DNA from: JABWBR01 sp036741235 | GTDB lineage: Bacteria; Bacteroidota; Bacteroidia; Chitinophagales; Saprospiraceae | Assembly (NCBI GenBank): GCA_036741235.1 | Contig: DAINSQ010000061.1 | Location: forward strand, 1 to 25,669 | Length of the DNA stretch: 25,669 nt | Direction of reading: 5' to 3' | Shown here: positions 6,886 to 14,780 of the stretch, in pieces | Layout of the letters: each line of letters opens with the position of its first letter | Numbering within the stretch: position 1 is the stretch's first letter | The notes under the pieces: model-generated | Seen by the model: only the letters and a program-made list of their open reading frames with translations | Told to the model about the DNA's origin: nothing | Database searches by the model: none | Made by a program: the position numbers and the translations under genes

Positions 6886-6902
6886 ATCAAACATCAAACA
6901 TC
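6886..6902. repeat. Heptad array, right part (CATCAAA type)
   Basis: ATCAAA-CATCAAA-CATC continues the array on the other side of the inserted element. The stop codon of the transporter gene (6894-6896) is read from this array on the minus strand. Confidence 0.7.
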
Positions 6903-7796
6903 CCCCCCCTTCCTCCCCCACCAGGAAGCCAGGCTAAAGGCCGAGATCAAATGCCAGATGCCCCACCAGGCGGCAATAAGCGCCATACCTCCAAGGCCGT
7001 CGAAAAAATTAAAAATTAGAATAAGGCCCAATCCGGAATTCTGTATGCCCGTCTCCAGAGAAATTGCCCGGGCATCGGCGCGCGACAGGCCGAAGGTTTT
7101 CGCCAGCGAATACCCGCCCAGGAGGCCCGTCGCATTGTGGATCAATACGATAAAAAAAACGAGGTGCAAATACTGGCGTATGTTCTCAAGATTGCCGTAA
7201 ACGGCTACCACAATAAATCCCAGAAAAATAATCATGGAAAGGATACGGATAGGACGCCGGATGCGGGCTGCAATACGCGGCAGGCGATAGTGCATGAACA
7301 TGCCCAACAACAACGGTAAAAGCGTGAGCTGCACAATGGCCCACAACATATCAAACGGATTGACGTAAATATCTTCCCGCATGGCTTCATCGCCAATGGC
7401 CAGGGGCGCCAGCAAAGCAAAAATAAGCGGCGTGGTAATGATCGCCGCAAGCGTAGAAATAGAGGTGAGCATTACCGACAAGGCCGTGTTGCCCTTGCTC
7501 AAATGCACGGCAAAATTGGAGACGTTGCCGCCCGGGCAAGCCGATACAAGCAACATACCCAGCGCAATGCTCATGGGCGGCTGGATAAGGTACACCAATC
7601 CCAGCGTTAGCAAAGGCAACAGGATAATTTGCGAACTCAGCCCCACCAACGGCGCCTTAGGGGTCTTGAGCAATTCGCGAAAGTTGTCGACTTTCAGGTC
7701 GAGCGCCACGCCAAACATAATAAAGGCCAGGCAAAAATTGAGTATGCCGAGTTGCTCCGGATTAAAATGAATGCGAATGCTATCAATAGATTCCAT
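6894..7796 (-). CDS. Bile acid:sodium symporter (BASS/SBF) family transporter
   Basis: A 300-residue membrane protein with about nine hydrophobic segments. Family motifs are visible: ACPGGNVSN near residue 86 and ETGIQNSGLGL near residue 250, which in solved BASS structures lie in the crossover helices that bind Na+. The family imports organic anions together with sodium; the substrate here cannot be told from sequence. It starts 9 bp after the BatA-domain gene and is probably co-transcribed with it. Its last codons (GAT GTT TGA) fall in the CATCAAA-type array, so the repeat supplies the C-terminal DV and the stop. Confidence 0.88.
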   Translation of the reverse strand: MESIDSIRIHFNPEQLGILNFCLAFIMFGVALDLKVDNFRELLKTPKAPLVGLSSQIILLPLLTLGLVYLIQPPMSIALGMLLVSACPGGNVSNFAVHLSKGNTALSVMLTSISTLAAIITTPLIFALLAPLAIGDEAMREDIYVNPFDMLWAIVQLTLLPLLLGMFMHYRLPRIAARIRRPIRILSMIIFLGFIVVAVYGNLENIRQYLHLVFFIVLIHNATGLLGGYSLAKTFGLSRADARAISLETGIQNSGLGLILIFNFFDGLGGMALIAAWWGIWHLISAFSLASWWGRKGGDV

Positions 7797-7805
7797 ACAA
7801 GCGGT

Positions 7806-9836
7806 TTATAACTTCCAAAACCGCAGCAGCAGCACTTCGGCAGCCAGAAACAACAGCGCCAGCGCCACGCACCAGCGCCAGAGCGTGACGCCCTTGCTAC
7901 GCTCCTCAATCTTGGCCGTAAGCACGGTATTGTCGTTGATGTCGATGACCTTGGCATTATCTCCCACCCAGGCTTGCAGATCGGCAGGGTTGTAATAGTC
8001 GAGTTCCGACTCTTTGCGGTTGTAGTTGAAGGCCAGCTTTTGCAAAATAGTGTCGGGCTGCTGAAAAAGCTGGTAAAACCCGGCTGTTTGAACCTCTTCG
8101 TTGAGCGTGAGGAAAACCGTAGCCCCCACGATGCGCTGCTGGGGAATAAACTCTTCGGCCTGGCCTTTGAGTTTGTATACAATCTCCGTGCTGGTAGTGC
8201 GGTGGTCGGCGCTCACTACCTCGTCAACGCCAAGCGTATAGGCGATGGGGCTTTTTTGGCCGGAAGACAACGCCATCTTGTACAACATCGGGATAAAGAT
8301 CTCACCATTGAGCGGCAGGTTGTTGATCGCTTCGTCCATCGGTGCAGCACAAATGTACAAATGGCCGCGTTCGGCAGGGTATTTTGACAAAAACGAGGAG
8401 CCGTCGCGATAACTCAACAGTTGTTCTTCCCGTCGATTGTTATAATTGGTAAATTTGAAATTGCCTTTGGTGACCGGCAATTTCAGGTTGGCGCCTGCAT
8501 TTTCAAACACATCGTTAAAAATAAATTCCTGGGTATTGATGCTGCCCGCCTGTCTTTCCACATTTTCAAACGCCATCAACTCGTTGGCGGGGAACGCGGT
8601 GAGAAAACTGCGGTACGACATGATGTCGGCGTCTTTGGCCGGGAAGACCAGCACATTGCCGCCACGGCGGGCGTATTGCAACAGCTCGCCGGCCAGGCCC
8701 GAGCTGATGCTGCGAAGGCCGTCTACTACAATCAACTGATTTTCAGCAAAACGCGAATAATCAAGGCTACGACTGGGCGACGCGGCGGCTTCGAAATAGC
8801 TGATACCCGCAAACGCCGAACTGAGGTATCGGTTGGGAGTGGTTTCGTAAATATTGAGTACCCTGATCTTTTCCGCTACATTAAAAGCCAGATAATAACT
8901 ATCGTCAAATTGCACCGGATAGTCGGTAAGTTGCAGCCGCGCCTCGTGCCAGCCGGTGCGCAGAATAGTAAAAGGTACCGTATCGGTCACGGTACTGTTT
9001 GCCGGGATAGACAATTCGCCTACTGGCTTGTTTTGCCCTTCGTATTGCAGGCTGAGGCGGATGTTTTCGGCATTTTCGCCGCTGTAATTACTCACTCGTA
9101 CCACTAATCGGTCGGTTTGATTGAGCAACTGCACCGGCGTTTCAAACCAGGCCGTGTCAATTGCGATGTTGCGCTCCTGTACCGATTGCAGGGGCACCAG
9201 GTTTACCTCGAGCGTACTGTCGGCATAATTGCCTATATCCGTGATATTGCGCTGAAAGTCGGAAATGATATAGGCAACGTGGTTGGTATATTTGCCGGAG
9301 TTGAGCGTCTGCTCCTGGCGCGCCAGCACCTTCGACAATTCGCGCACCGACGGGCTCACCCCGATTTCATCAATCAGCGCCAGGGCGTCTTCCCTGCTCA
9401 CCAGCCGCTGGTGGCGGCCTTCGAAGTCATTGGTCAGAATCTGAAACAGGTCTTCAACACTATACGCTTCCACGATCTCCCTGGCGCGTTGTTTGGCTCT
9501 GTCGACCAGCGGCACATCCTGGCTCAACGCACTCATACTAAAAGAGTTATCTATAAAAATACTCACCGCCTTAGCCCCCTGCTTAACCTCCACATCCTGA
9601 GGAATAAAAGGCTGGGCAAAGGCCAACACCAAAAACAACAGAGCCAACAGGCGCATCGCCAATACAACCAGATTGCGCAAGCGCGAGCGTGAGCTAGTTT
9701 CCTCTTTGATCTCTTTCAAAAAGCGCACATTGGAAAAGTACACTTTCTTGAATCGCCGAAAGTAAAACAGGTGAATGATCACCGGTATGGCAAGCGACAG
9801 CAGGGCAAAGAGAAAAGCCGGATATAAAAATTGCAT
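7806..9836 (-). CDS. BatA-domain (VWA-like) membrane protein
   Basis: A 676-residue protein. The N-terminus matches the BatA domain: a first membrane helix (FLYPAFLFALLSLAIPVIIHLF), the FRRFKKVYFSNVRFLKEI stretch, and a second helix near residue 60-77. A VWA-like region follows with FIDNSFSMS near residue 93-101, an intact DxSxS metal site. The middle is a long extracytoplasmic part; a last helix (WRWCVALALLFLAAEVLLL) ends the protein. Such proteins are common in Bacteroidota; the Bat proteins were linked to aerotolerance in Bacteroides, but this larger variant has no defined role. It lies between tsaD (109 bp upstream, with a heptad array between) and the BASS transporter. Confidence 0.85.
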   Translation of the reverse strand: MQFLYPAFLFALLSLAIPVIIHLFYFRRFKKVYFSNVRFLKEIKEETSSRSRLRNLVVLAMRLLALLFLVLAFAQPFIPQDVEVKQGAKAVSIFIDNSFSMSALSQDVPLVDRAKQRAREIVEAYSVEDLFQILTNDFEGRHQRLVSREDALALIDEIGVSPSVRELSKVLARQEQTLNSGKYTNHVAYIISDFQRNITDIGNYADSTLEVNLVPLQSVQERNIAIDTAWFETPVQLLNQTDRLVVRVSNYSGENAENIRLSLQYEGQNKPVGELSIPANSTVTDTVPFTILRTGWHEARLQLTDYPVQFDDSYYLAFNVAEKIRVLNIYETTPNRYLSSAFAGISYFEAAASPSRSLDYSRFAENQLIVVDGLRSISSGLAGELLQYARRGGNVLVFPAKDADIMSYRSFLTAFPANELMAFENVERQAGSINTQEFIFNDVFENAGANLKLPVTKGNFKFTNYNNRREEQLLSYRDGSSFLSKYPAERGHLYICAAPMDEAINNLPLNGEIFIPMLYKMALSSGQKSPIAYTLGVDEVVSADHRTTSTEIVYKLKGQAEEFIPQQRIVGATVFLTLNEEVQTAGFYQLFQQPDTILQKLAFNYNRKESELDYYNPADLQAWVGDNAKVIDINDNTVLTAKIEERSKGVTLWRWCVALALLFLAAEVLLLRFWKL

Positions 9837-9922
9837 GTGCCTTGTTGTTGAAAAATGAAATTAAAAATTATAATTGAATAATGAAACACGCTTAGCCCCA
9901 AAAAAGGTTATCGATAATTTCC

Positions 9923-9957
9923 CATCCAACATCAAACATCAAAAATCAAACATCCCA
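9923..9957. repeat. Heptad array at the 3' end of tsaD
   Basis: Five in-phase 7-bp units: CATCCAA, CATCAAA, CATCAAA, AATCAAA, CATCCCA. The tsaD stop codon (9946-9948) lies in the fourth unit, so the last sense codons and the stop belong to the array. Confidence 0.8.
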
Positions 9958-10947
9958 CCTGGCCACCGGCGTTGCCGTTTGGTCGGCAAATTGGCCTGCC
10001 AGGTACTTGTAATACCCGGCAATACCGATCATGGCGGCGTTGTCGGTGCAATAAGCCATTTTGGGGATGAACGTACGCCACCCCAATTGCCGTCCTTTGT
10101 CCTCAAGGGCCTGGCGCAAGCCGGAATTTGCAGCCACGCCGCCGGCCAGGGCAATCGTGGCGATGCCGGTTTGAGCCGCAGCTTTCACCAGTTTGTTGAT
10201 CAATACGGAAACAATACGCGACTGCACCGAAGCGCAGATATCCGCCATATTATTGGCGATAAAATCGGGGTCGGCCTCGCGATGTTCGCGCAGAAAATAA
10301 AGAAACGAGGTTTTTAGTCCGCTAAAGCTAAAATCCAACCCGGGAATCCGGGGTTCCGGAAATTGGAATCGGGCGACGCCCTGCTGAGCCCACTTATCGA
10401 TCAGCGGACCGGCGGGGTAATCGAGGCCCAGGAGTTTGCCCGTTTTGTCGAAGGCCTCGCCGGCGGCATCGTCGAGGGTTTGGCCCAGCACCTCCATATC
10501 GCCATAGTTGCGCACCAGCACAATTTGGGTATGGCCGCCCGACACCGTGAGGCATAAAAACGGAAATTCGGGATGCGGATGCTCGGCAAAATGCGCCAAT
10601 ACGTGCGCATGCATGTGGTGTACATCAATGAGCGGCACCCGGCGACTCAGGGCAAACGCCTTGGCAAACGACACGCCAACGATCAACGAGCCGATAAGCC
10701 CCGGCCCCCGGGTGAAGGCAACGGCGCTCGCCTCCGTTTTATCAACGCCGGCCTGCGAAAAAGCCGCCTCCACCACCGGCACAATGTTGGCCTGGTGGGC
10801 GCGCGAAGCTACCTCGGGCACTACGCCGCCGTACTGCCGGTGTACCTCCTGATTGGCCACGCAATTGCTGAACACCTTGCCGTCAACAACCACGGCAGCG
10901 GAAGTATCGTCGCATGACGACTCGATGGCCAGGATCACTACACGCAT
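9946..10947 (-). CDS. tsaD: tRNA N6-threonylcarbamoyladenosine synthase subunit TsaD
   Basis: A 333-residue cytoplasmic protein of the Kae1/TsaD family, which transfers the threonylcarbamoyl group from TC-AMP to A37 of ANN-reading tRNAs, with TsaB and TsaE. Seen in the sequence: the N-terminal IESSCDDTSAAV, the metal-binding HHMHAH segment (two His of the HxxxH pair), the SGGHTQ motif, and LAGGVAANSGLR. Length is normal. A TACTTTTG -7 element lies 20 bp upstream on the minus strand. The C-terminus RWDV-stop is made by the heptad array. The partners tsaB and tsaE are not in the window. Confidence 0.96.
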   Translation of the reverse strand: MRVVILAIESSCDDTSAAVVVDGKVFSNCVANQEVHRQYGGVVPEVASRAHQANIVPVVEAAFSQAGVDKTEASAVAFTRGPGLIGSLIVGVSFAKAFALSRRVPLIDVHHMHAHVLAHFAEHPHPEFPFLCLTVSGGHTQIVLVRNYGDMEVLGQTLDDAAGEAFDKTGKLLGLDYPAGPLIDKWAQQGVARFQFPEPRIPGLDFSFSGLKTSFLYFLREHREADPDFIANNMADICASVQSRIVSVLINKLVKAAAQTGIATIALAGGVAANSGLRQALEDKGRQLGWRTFIPKMAYCTDNAAMIGIAGYYKYLAGQFADQTATPVARWDV

Positions 10948-10967
10948 AAAACAAGGTAATTAGCCCG

Positions 10968-10975
10968 CAAAAGTA
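10968..10975 (-). promoter_or_regulatory. Promoter -7 element for tsaD
   Basis: On the minus strand TACTTTTG fits TAnnTTTG and lies 20 bp before the tsaD ATG, giving a leader of about 15 nt. No -33 element with suitable spacing was seen. Confidence 0.45.
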
Positions 10976-11067
10976 GTCTTTTTATACATTACAGCCCCCG
11001 TTTGTGCATCACTAGCGCCCTGAAAACAGGTAATTGCCAGAATTTTTCGTTCCTTCTTCCTTGTGTG

Positions 11068-11090
11068 ATGCAATATTTGTAAAATTGCAT
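11068..11090. promoter_or_regulatory. Dyad upstream of the membrane-anchored protein gene
   Basis: ATGCAAT (11068-11074) and ATTGCAT (11084-11090) are a perfect 7-bp dyad with a 9-bp spacer in the divergent region between tsaD and the gene at 11154. It may be an operator; the binding protein is unknown. Confidence 0.35.
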
Positions 11091-11153
11091 TCGCTTTTTA
11101 TCTCTTTTGATTGGATAAAAAACTTTATTATTGCGTCAAAACAAACCGAAAAA

Positions 11154-11738
11154 ATGAGATTAATCATCAATGTCATTCTGATACTCCTCGTCGCCGGTCT
11201 CGTTTTGGTACTGATCGGCAGCATCCAGGAACCCATCAACTTCAAGAATGAGAAGCAAAAGCGCGAGCGTGCCGTGATTGACAAACTCATGACTATACGC
11301 AACGCGCAGGAACTTTATCGCAGTATAAAGGAAGAATTCGCTCCCGACTTCGAGACGCTACAAAAAGTGCTCGAAACGGAAAACTTTGCCATTATTAAGG
11401 TTATCGGCGACCCCGACGACCCCAACTTTACCGGCGAAATCACCTACGATACTTCTTATGCGCCCGCTATCGACTCGATCCGGGCCCTGGGCATCAACCT
11501 CGACTCGCTGCGTTACGTCCCCTTCGGCAACGGCGCTACTTTCGAGATGAAAGCCGATACCATCACCTACCAAAGCACCCTGGTACCCGTACTGGAAGTT
11601 GGAGCTAAACGCAAAGTGTTTATGGGCAAATTCGCCAGCAGCAAATACGCCAAGTACGACCAGAACTACGATCCGGAAAAACCTGTGAAGTTTGGTAATA
11701 TGACTGCGCCTAACCTTTCTGGCAATTGGGAAAGATAA
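11154..11738 (+). CDS. Hypothetical membrane-anchored protein
   Basis: A 194-residue protein with one N-terminal membrane helix (about residues 4-23, IINVILILLVAGLVLVLIG) and no lipobox, so the rest would lie outside the cytoplasm as a soluble domain. A basic helical part after the membrane (KNEKQKRERAVIDKLMTIRNAQELYRSI) recalls the N-terminal helix of pseudopilin-like proteins, but no prepilin cleavage motif is evident. I do not recognise a named family. The ATG at 11154 is used rather than the upstream TTG-type extension, which would enter the tsaD-side intergenic region. It overlaps the start of the DUF3822 gene by 13 bp and leads the DUF3822-rsmD operon. Confidence 0.7.
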   Translation: MRLIINVILILLVAGLVLVLIGSIQEPINFKNEKQKRERAVIDKLMTIRNAQELYRSIKEEFAPDFETLQKVLETENFAIIKVIGDPDDPNFTGEITYDTSYAPAIDSIRALGINLDSLRYVPFGNGATFEMKADTITYQSTLVPVLEVGAKRKVFMGKFASSKYAKYDQNYDPEKPVKFGNMTAPNLSGNWER

Positions 11739-12574
11739 GCATAGACATATCAGAAGATACTTATTCCAAACTTCGTCATCAAGACTACGAACTGTCCATC
11801 CTTCTGGGGGTGGACAGTTTTGCTTATTCCCTGAGCGATGAAAGCCGCCAGGTGATGGCGCTCCGCGAGTTTGTTTTTGAAAATACAGCTGCTTTTCCCG
11901 GAGCTATTGATAATATCTTTCAGACTGACAAGCGATTACACGACAATTTCCGCAGCGTCCGAATTGGGCTGACAGGGTCGCCTTTTGTTCTGGTGCCTTC
12001 AAGGCTGTATAATCCACTCGAAAAAAAATCTTACCTGACACATCTGGCGGATGTGCCCGACGCCGCTGAAATTATGGCCGATGACCTTGGCGAGTTAGGG
12101 TGCCGTGGAATTTATTCGGCGCCCGCTTCAATACTGGGCTTTCTCCGCCAGGCTTTTCCCGGTTGCCGCTTTGCGCACCTGTCTTCTGCTTTGTTGCATT
12201 TGTGGCGACGGTTGCCTGGAGCCGCAGGCCAGGGGCATTGCTTGTGTATGCATATCCAAAGCGGAGAAATGACGCTGGCTCTCTTTTCAAACGGCGCTTT
12301 ACAACTCTGCAATACCTATACGTTCCAATCAGCCGAAGACTTCCTTTACTTTACGCTCCTGGGTCTTCACCAACAACAACTTGACAATAACAATACCCCG
12401 GTTGTCATTAGCGGTAAAATATTACCCGATTCCGCCATCTATAAATTACTGGAACGTTACTTCCGGCAACTGCAATTTTTGCCAAAACCCGCTTCCATAA
12501 GCCTCGGAACAGCCCTAAGACAATATCCGGAATACTTTTATGCCGACCTGTTCGGTATTATATCGGTTGTTTAA
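11726..12574 (+). CDS. DUF3822-family protein
   Basis: A 282-residue cytoplasmic protein matching the Bacteroidota family DUF3822, recognised by YELSILLGVDSFAYSLSD near the N-terminus, FRSVRIGLTGSPFVLVPSRLY near residue 75, and placement directly before rsmD, as is usual in this phylum. The fold is thought to be actin/ASKHA-like (my recollection); function unknown. The only good start is TTG at 11726, overlapping the previous gene by 13 bp, which suggests translational coupling; the next ATG would remove conserved sequence. The start is therefore less certain than the gene. Confidence 0.8.
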   Translation: MGKISIDISEDTYSKLRHQDYELSILLGVDSFAYSLSDESRQVMALREFVFENTAAFPGAIDNIFQTDKRLHDNFRSVRIGLTGSPFVLVPSRLYNPLEKKSYLTHLADVPDAAEIMADDLGELGCRGIYSAPASILGFLRQAFPGCRFAHLSSALLHLWRRLPGAAGQGHCLCMHIQSGEMTLALFSNGALQLCNTYTFQSAEDFLYFTLLGLHQQQLDNNNTPVVISGKILPDSAIYKLLERYFRQLQFLPKPASISLGTALRQYPEYFYADLFGIISVV

Positions 12575-12663
12575 TCCCATTTCTTTTTCTTCATCACCAT
12601 GCTTGTGCTCACAACGCAAACGGGTATTTTAGCGTTTATACCATAACTTATCATCAGAAGGAC

Positions 12664-13227
12664 ATGCGCATCATCAGCGGAAAATTCAAGGGGCGGCGTT
12701 TTCATCCGCCGGCAGACAACTGGCCCACCCGCCCTACAACCGATTATGCGAAGGAGGGGTTGTTCAATATTTTGCAAAACCAATTTGATTTTGAAGAAAT
12801 CAAAGTGCTCGATCTTTTCGGCGGCACCGGCAACCACAGTTATGAGTTTATCTCGCGAGGCTGCACAGATGTAACGTATGTTGACAAATTTCCTGCCTGT
12901 GTGAATTTTGTAAAAAAAACTGCCGAGGCGTTGCATATCACCGATGAGATTCAGATCATGCGGGCCGATGTGTTTAAATTCATCCAATCCTGTGTGTCCC
13001 GCTATGATTATATCTTTGCCGGTCCACCCTATGCGCTGCCCGCCATCGACCAGATTCCCACGCTTATCTTCGACCAAAAGATGCTCAACCCGGGCGGCTG
13101 GCTGGTATTGGAACACAACCCCAACCATTCTTTTAAAAATCATCCTTTTTATAAAGAAGAGCGCCACTACGGCAAAACTATTTTCAGTATTTTCGAACAA
13201 CCTCCCGCCAACGATGATCAGACTTAG
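12664..13227 (+). CDS. rsmD: 16S rRNA (guanine-966-N2)-methyltransferase RsmD
   Basis: A 187-residue SAM-dependent methyltransferase. RsmD methylates N2 of G966 in 16S rRNA. Seen: MRIISGKFKGRR at the N-terminus, RPTTDYAKEGLFNIL, the SAM motif I VLDLFGGTGNHSYEFISRG, and motif IV near residue 120. Motif IV reads AGPPY where the family normally has (D/N/S)PP(Y/F); a single-base change (GAT to GGT) would explain this. The enzyme may be impaired or tolerate it. It is preceded by the DUF3822 gene (89 bp) and overlaps the next gene by 14 bp. Confidence 0.9.
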   Translation: MRIISGKFKGRRFHPPADNWPTRPTTDYAKEGLFNILQNQFDFEEIKVLDLFGGTGNHSYEFISRGCTDVTYVDKFPACVNFVKKTAEALHITDEIQIMRADVFKFIQSCVSRYDYIFAGPPYALPAIDQIPTLIFDQKMLNPGGWLVLEHNPNHSFKNHPFYKEERHYGKTIFSIFEQPPANDDQT

Positions 13228-13654
13228 CATACTCTTTTTCCTGCTGCTCCCCTGCTGTTATCTGCAGGCCCAGTCCAAACACCTCAACGGTCAGTGGAAA
13301 GGCGTTATCACCCAAAACGAAGGCGGATACCGCACCAAATACAGCTTTGAAATGTATCTCCAGGAAAAAGACGGCAAGATTTACGGCCGGTCTTATGTGT
13401 ATGTCGACAAAATTTTTGCCGAAATGGAGCTACAAGGCGCCTGGCTCGATAAAACGCAAATCCTGTTTAAAGAAATAAAAATTACTCGCTGCAAACGCGA
13501 CGCTAATATGGACTGGTGTATCAAAAGCGGTCAACTCAAGCTGGTGTCAGAAGGCAAAAAATGGCGGCTCGAAGGCCCCTGGCAAGGCTCTTCCAGCTTC
13601 GGAGCATGTATCCCGGGCAAAATTTTGCTTACCAAGGTAAAACCTCGCGTCTGA
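13214..13654 (+). CDS. Small secreted hypothetical protein
   Basis: A 146-residue protein with a signal peptide (IRLSILFFLLLPCCYLQAQ, cut after about residue 20). The mature part alternates short strands with conserved-looking glycines and aromatics (GQWKGVITQNEGGY, YSFEMYLQEKDGKIYGRSYV), like the lipocalin-type or beta-barrel stress proteins common in Bacteroidota, but no family can be named with certainty. Two cysteines in the mature part might form a disulphide. The ATG at 13214 overlaps rsmD by 14 bp, so it is in the same operon. It converges on the 2-hydroxyacid dehydrogenase gene across an 84-bp repeat-rich gap. Confidence 0.75.
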   Translation: MIRLSILFFLLLPCCYLQAQSKHLNGQWKGVITQNEGGYRTKYSFEMYLQEKDGKIYGRSYVYVDKIFAEMELQGAWLDKTQILFKEIKITRCKRDANMDWCIKSGQLKLVSEGKKWRLEGPWQGSSSFGACIPGKILLTKVKPRV

Positions 13655-13673
13655 GGTCCTCCGTTCTCTCTTT

Positions 13674-13747
13674 GTTTATTGGTTTATTGGTTTATTGGTT
13701 TATTGTACACTCATTCATAAACGAATAAACCTATAAACCTATAAACG
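13674..13747. repeat. Octamer repeat forming a large inverted repeat between convergent genes
   Basis: Four copies of the 8-bp unit GGTTTATT (13674-13705) face CGAATAAACC-TATAAACC-TATAAACG (13722-13747). The two arms are almost complementary over ~24 bp, with two mismatches, and enclose a ~16-nt loop. It sits exactly between convergent genes, so it may act as a two-way terminator. The stop codon of the minus-strand gene (13739-13741) is inside it. Confidence 0.7.
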
Positions 13748-14695
13748 GACAACGCCCCCACAACCCACAACAATCTTCTCCGCCAGCACCCTGCCGTGGC
13801 CTTCCTCCGATTCAAACGACCAGCCGGCGATATGCGGGCTGAGTACAACGTTATCAGACTGTCGCAGATATTGGAATGCAGGGGGTAATGCGTCAGGGTT
13901 GAGATGGGCAAAAGAAGTTTCTTCGTATTCAATAACGTCAAGCGCTGCGCCGCGAACCTGGCCGCTCTTCAGCCGGGTTACCAGGTCTTCTGTGTGAAGG
14001 ATAAGCCCTCGGGCCGTATTGATCAAAAAGATGGGCTTGGCAAAGCGATCGAGAAAAGCCCCATCTACAAAATAATGATTATCAATAGAATAAGGAAAGT
14101 GAAGGCTAATAATATCGCTTTCATTCCAGAGCGTATCCAGATCAACCGCCTCGGCGCAAAAGTCGGCATAGTTGGTGAGATAGCGGTCGTAGGCGATCAC
14201 GCGGGCCTGGAAGCCCTGCAGGCGGCGGGCAAAAGCGCGCCCCATATTGCCGTAGCCCATAATCCCAACGGTTTTGCCTTTAATTTCAATGCCTCTGTTT
14301 CCTTCGCGTATCCATTGCCCGGCGCGCACTTGTCGATCTGCGCGCGACAGGTTGTTGAGCAGGGCCAGTAGCAGCCCCATCGTGTGTTCGGCAACGGTAT
14401 CGCGACTGCCTTCGGGAGACGTAAAAACTTGAATGCCCAGTTGGGCGGCGGCATCGAGGTCAATATGCTCCACCCCGACTCCCCATCGGGCAATAAAATC
14501 GAGGTGAGCGACCTGTTGGAGAAAATCGGCGTCAACAACAAAACGGCTACGCACCACCATGCCCCGGCAATCGGCAAGTACGGCTATAACCTCTTCTTTG
14601 CCAAGTTGGGTACAGTCCAGGCAGACCATACCTGCGCTTTCCAATAATTCGCGCAGTACCGGATGAGTTTTGTCGACCAGCGCAATTTTGAACAT
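13739..14695 (-). CDS. D-2-hydroxyacid dehydrogenase (phosphoglycerate dehydrogenase-like)
   Basis: A 318-residue NAD-dependent enzyme of the D-isomer-specific 2-hydroxyacid dehydrogenase family. The nucleotide-binding motif GIMGYGNMG lies near residue 148. The catalytic residues are visible: Arg in NTARG, Glu in EYEETS, His in SPHIAGWS. The last ~30 residues complete the substrate domain. It resembles short SerA-like proteins lacking the ACT domain; the exact substrate is unknown. The ATG at 14695 (MFKIALVDK) is used; longer starts would run through the intergenic heptad array. It is downstream of sucD. The stop codon lies within the octamer repeat. Confidence 0.88.
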   Translation of the reverse strand: MFKIALVDKTHPVLRELLESAGMVCLDCTQLGKEEVIAVLADCRGMVVRSRFVVDADFLQQVAHLDFIARWGVGVEHIDLDAAAQLGIQVFTSPEGSRDTVAEHTMGLLLALLNNLSRADRQVRAGQWIREGNRGIEIKGKTVGIMGYGNMGRAFARRLQGFQARVIAYDRYLTNYADFCAEAVDLDTLWNESDIISLHFPYSIDNHYFVDGAFLDRFAKPIFLINTARGLILHTEDLVTRLKSGQVRGAALDVIEYEETSFAHLNPDALPPAFQYLRQSDNVVLSPHIAGWSFESEEGHGRVLAEKIVVGCGGVVRL

Positions 14696-14703
14696 TGTTC
14701 TCT

Positions 14704-14780
14704 GTTGTATATTCCAGGTTGTAGGCTGTAGGTTGAGTTTTAACATACAACTTACAACCTGGAACCTACCCCCCACAACT
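14704..14780. repeat. Heptad array between sucD and the dehydrogenase gene
   Basis: The gap is almost wholly composed of degenerate 7-bp units, GTTGTAG-like in the first half and TACAACC-like (complementary) in the second. CCAGGTTGTA (14715-14724) and TACAACCTGG (14753-14762) form a perfect 10-bp stem. The sucD stop codon (14779-14781) begins within the last unit. A terminator-like fold is likely. Confidence 0.65.
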
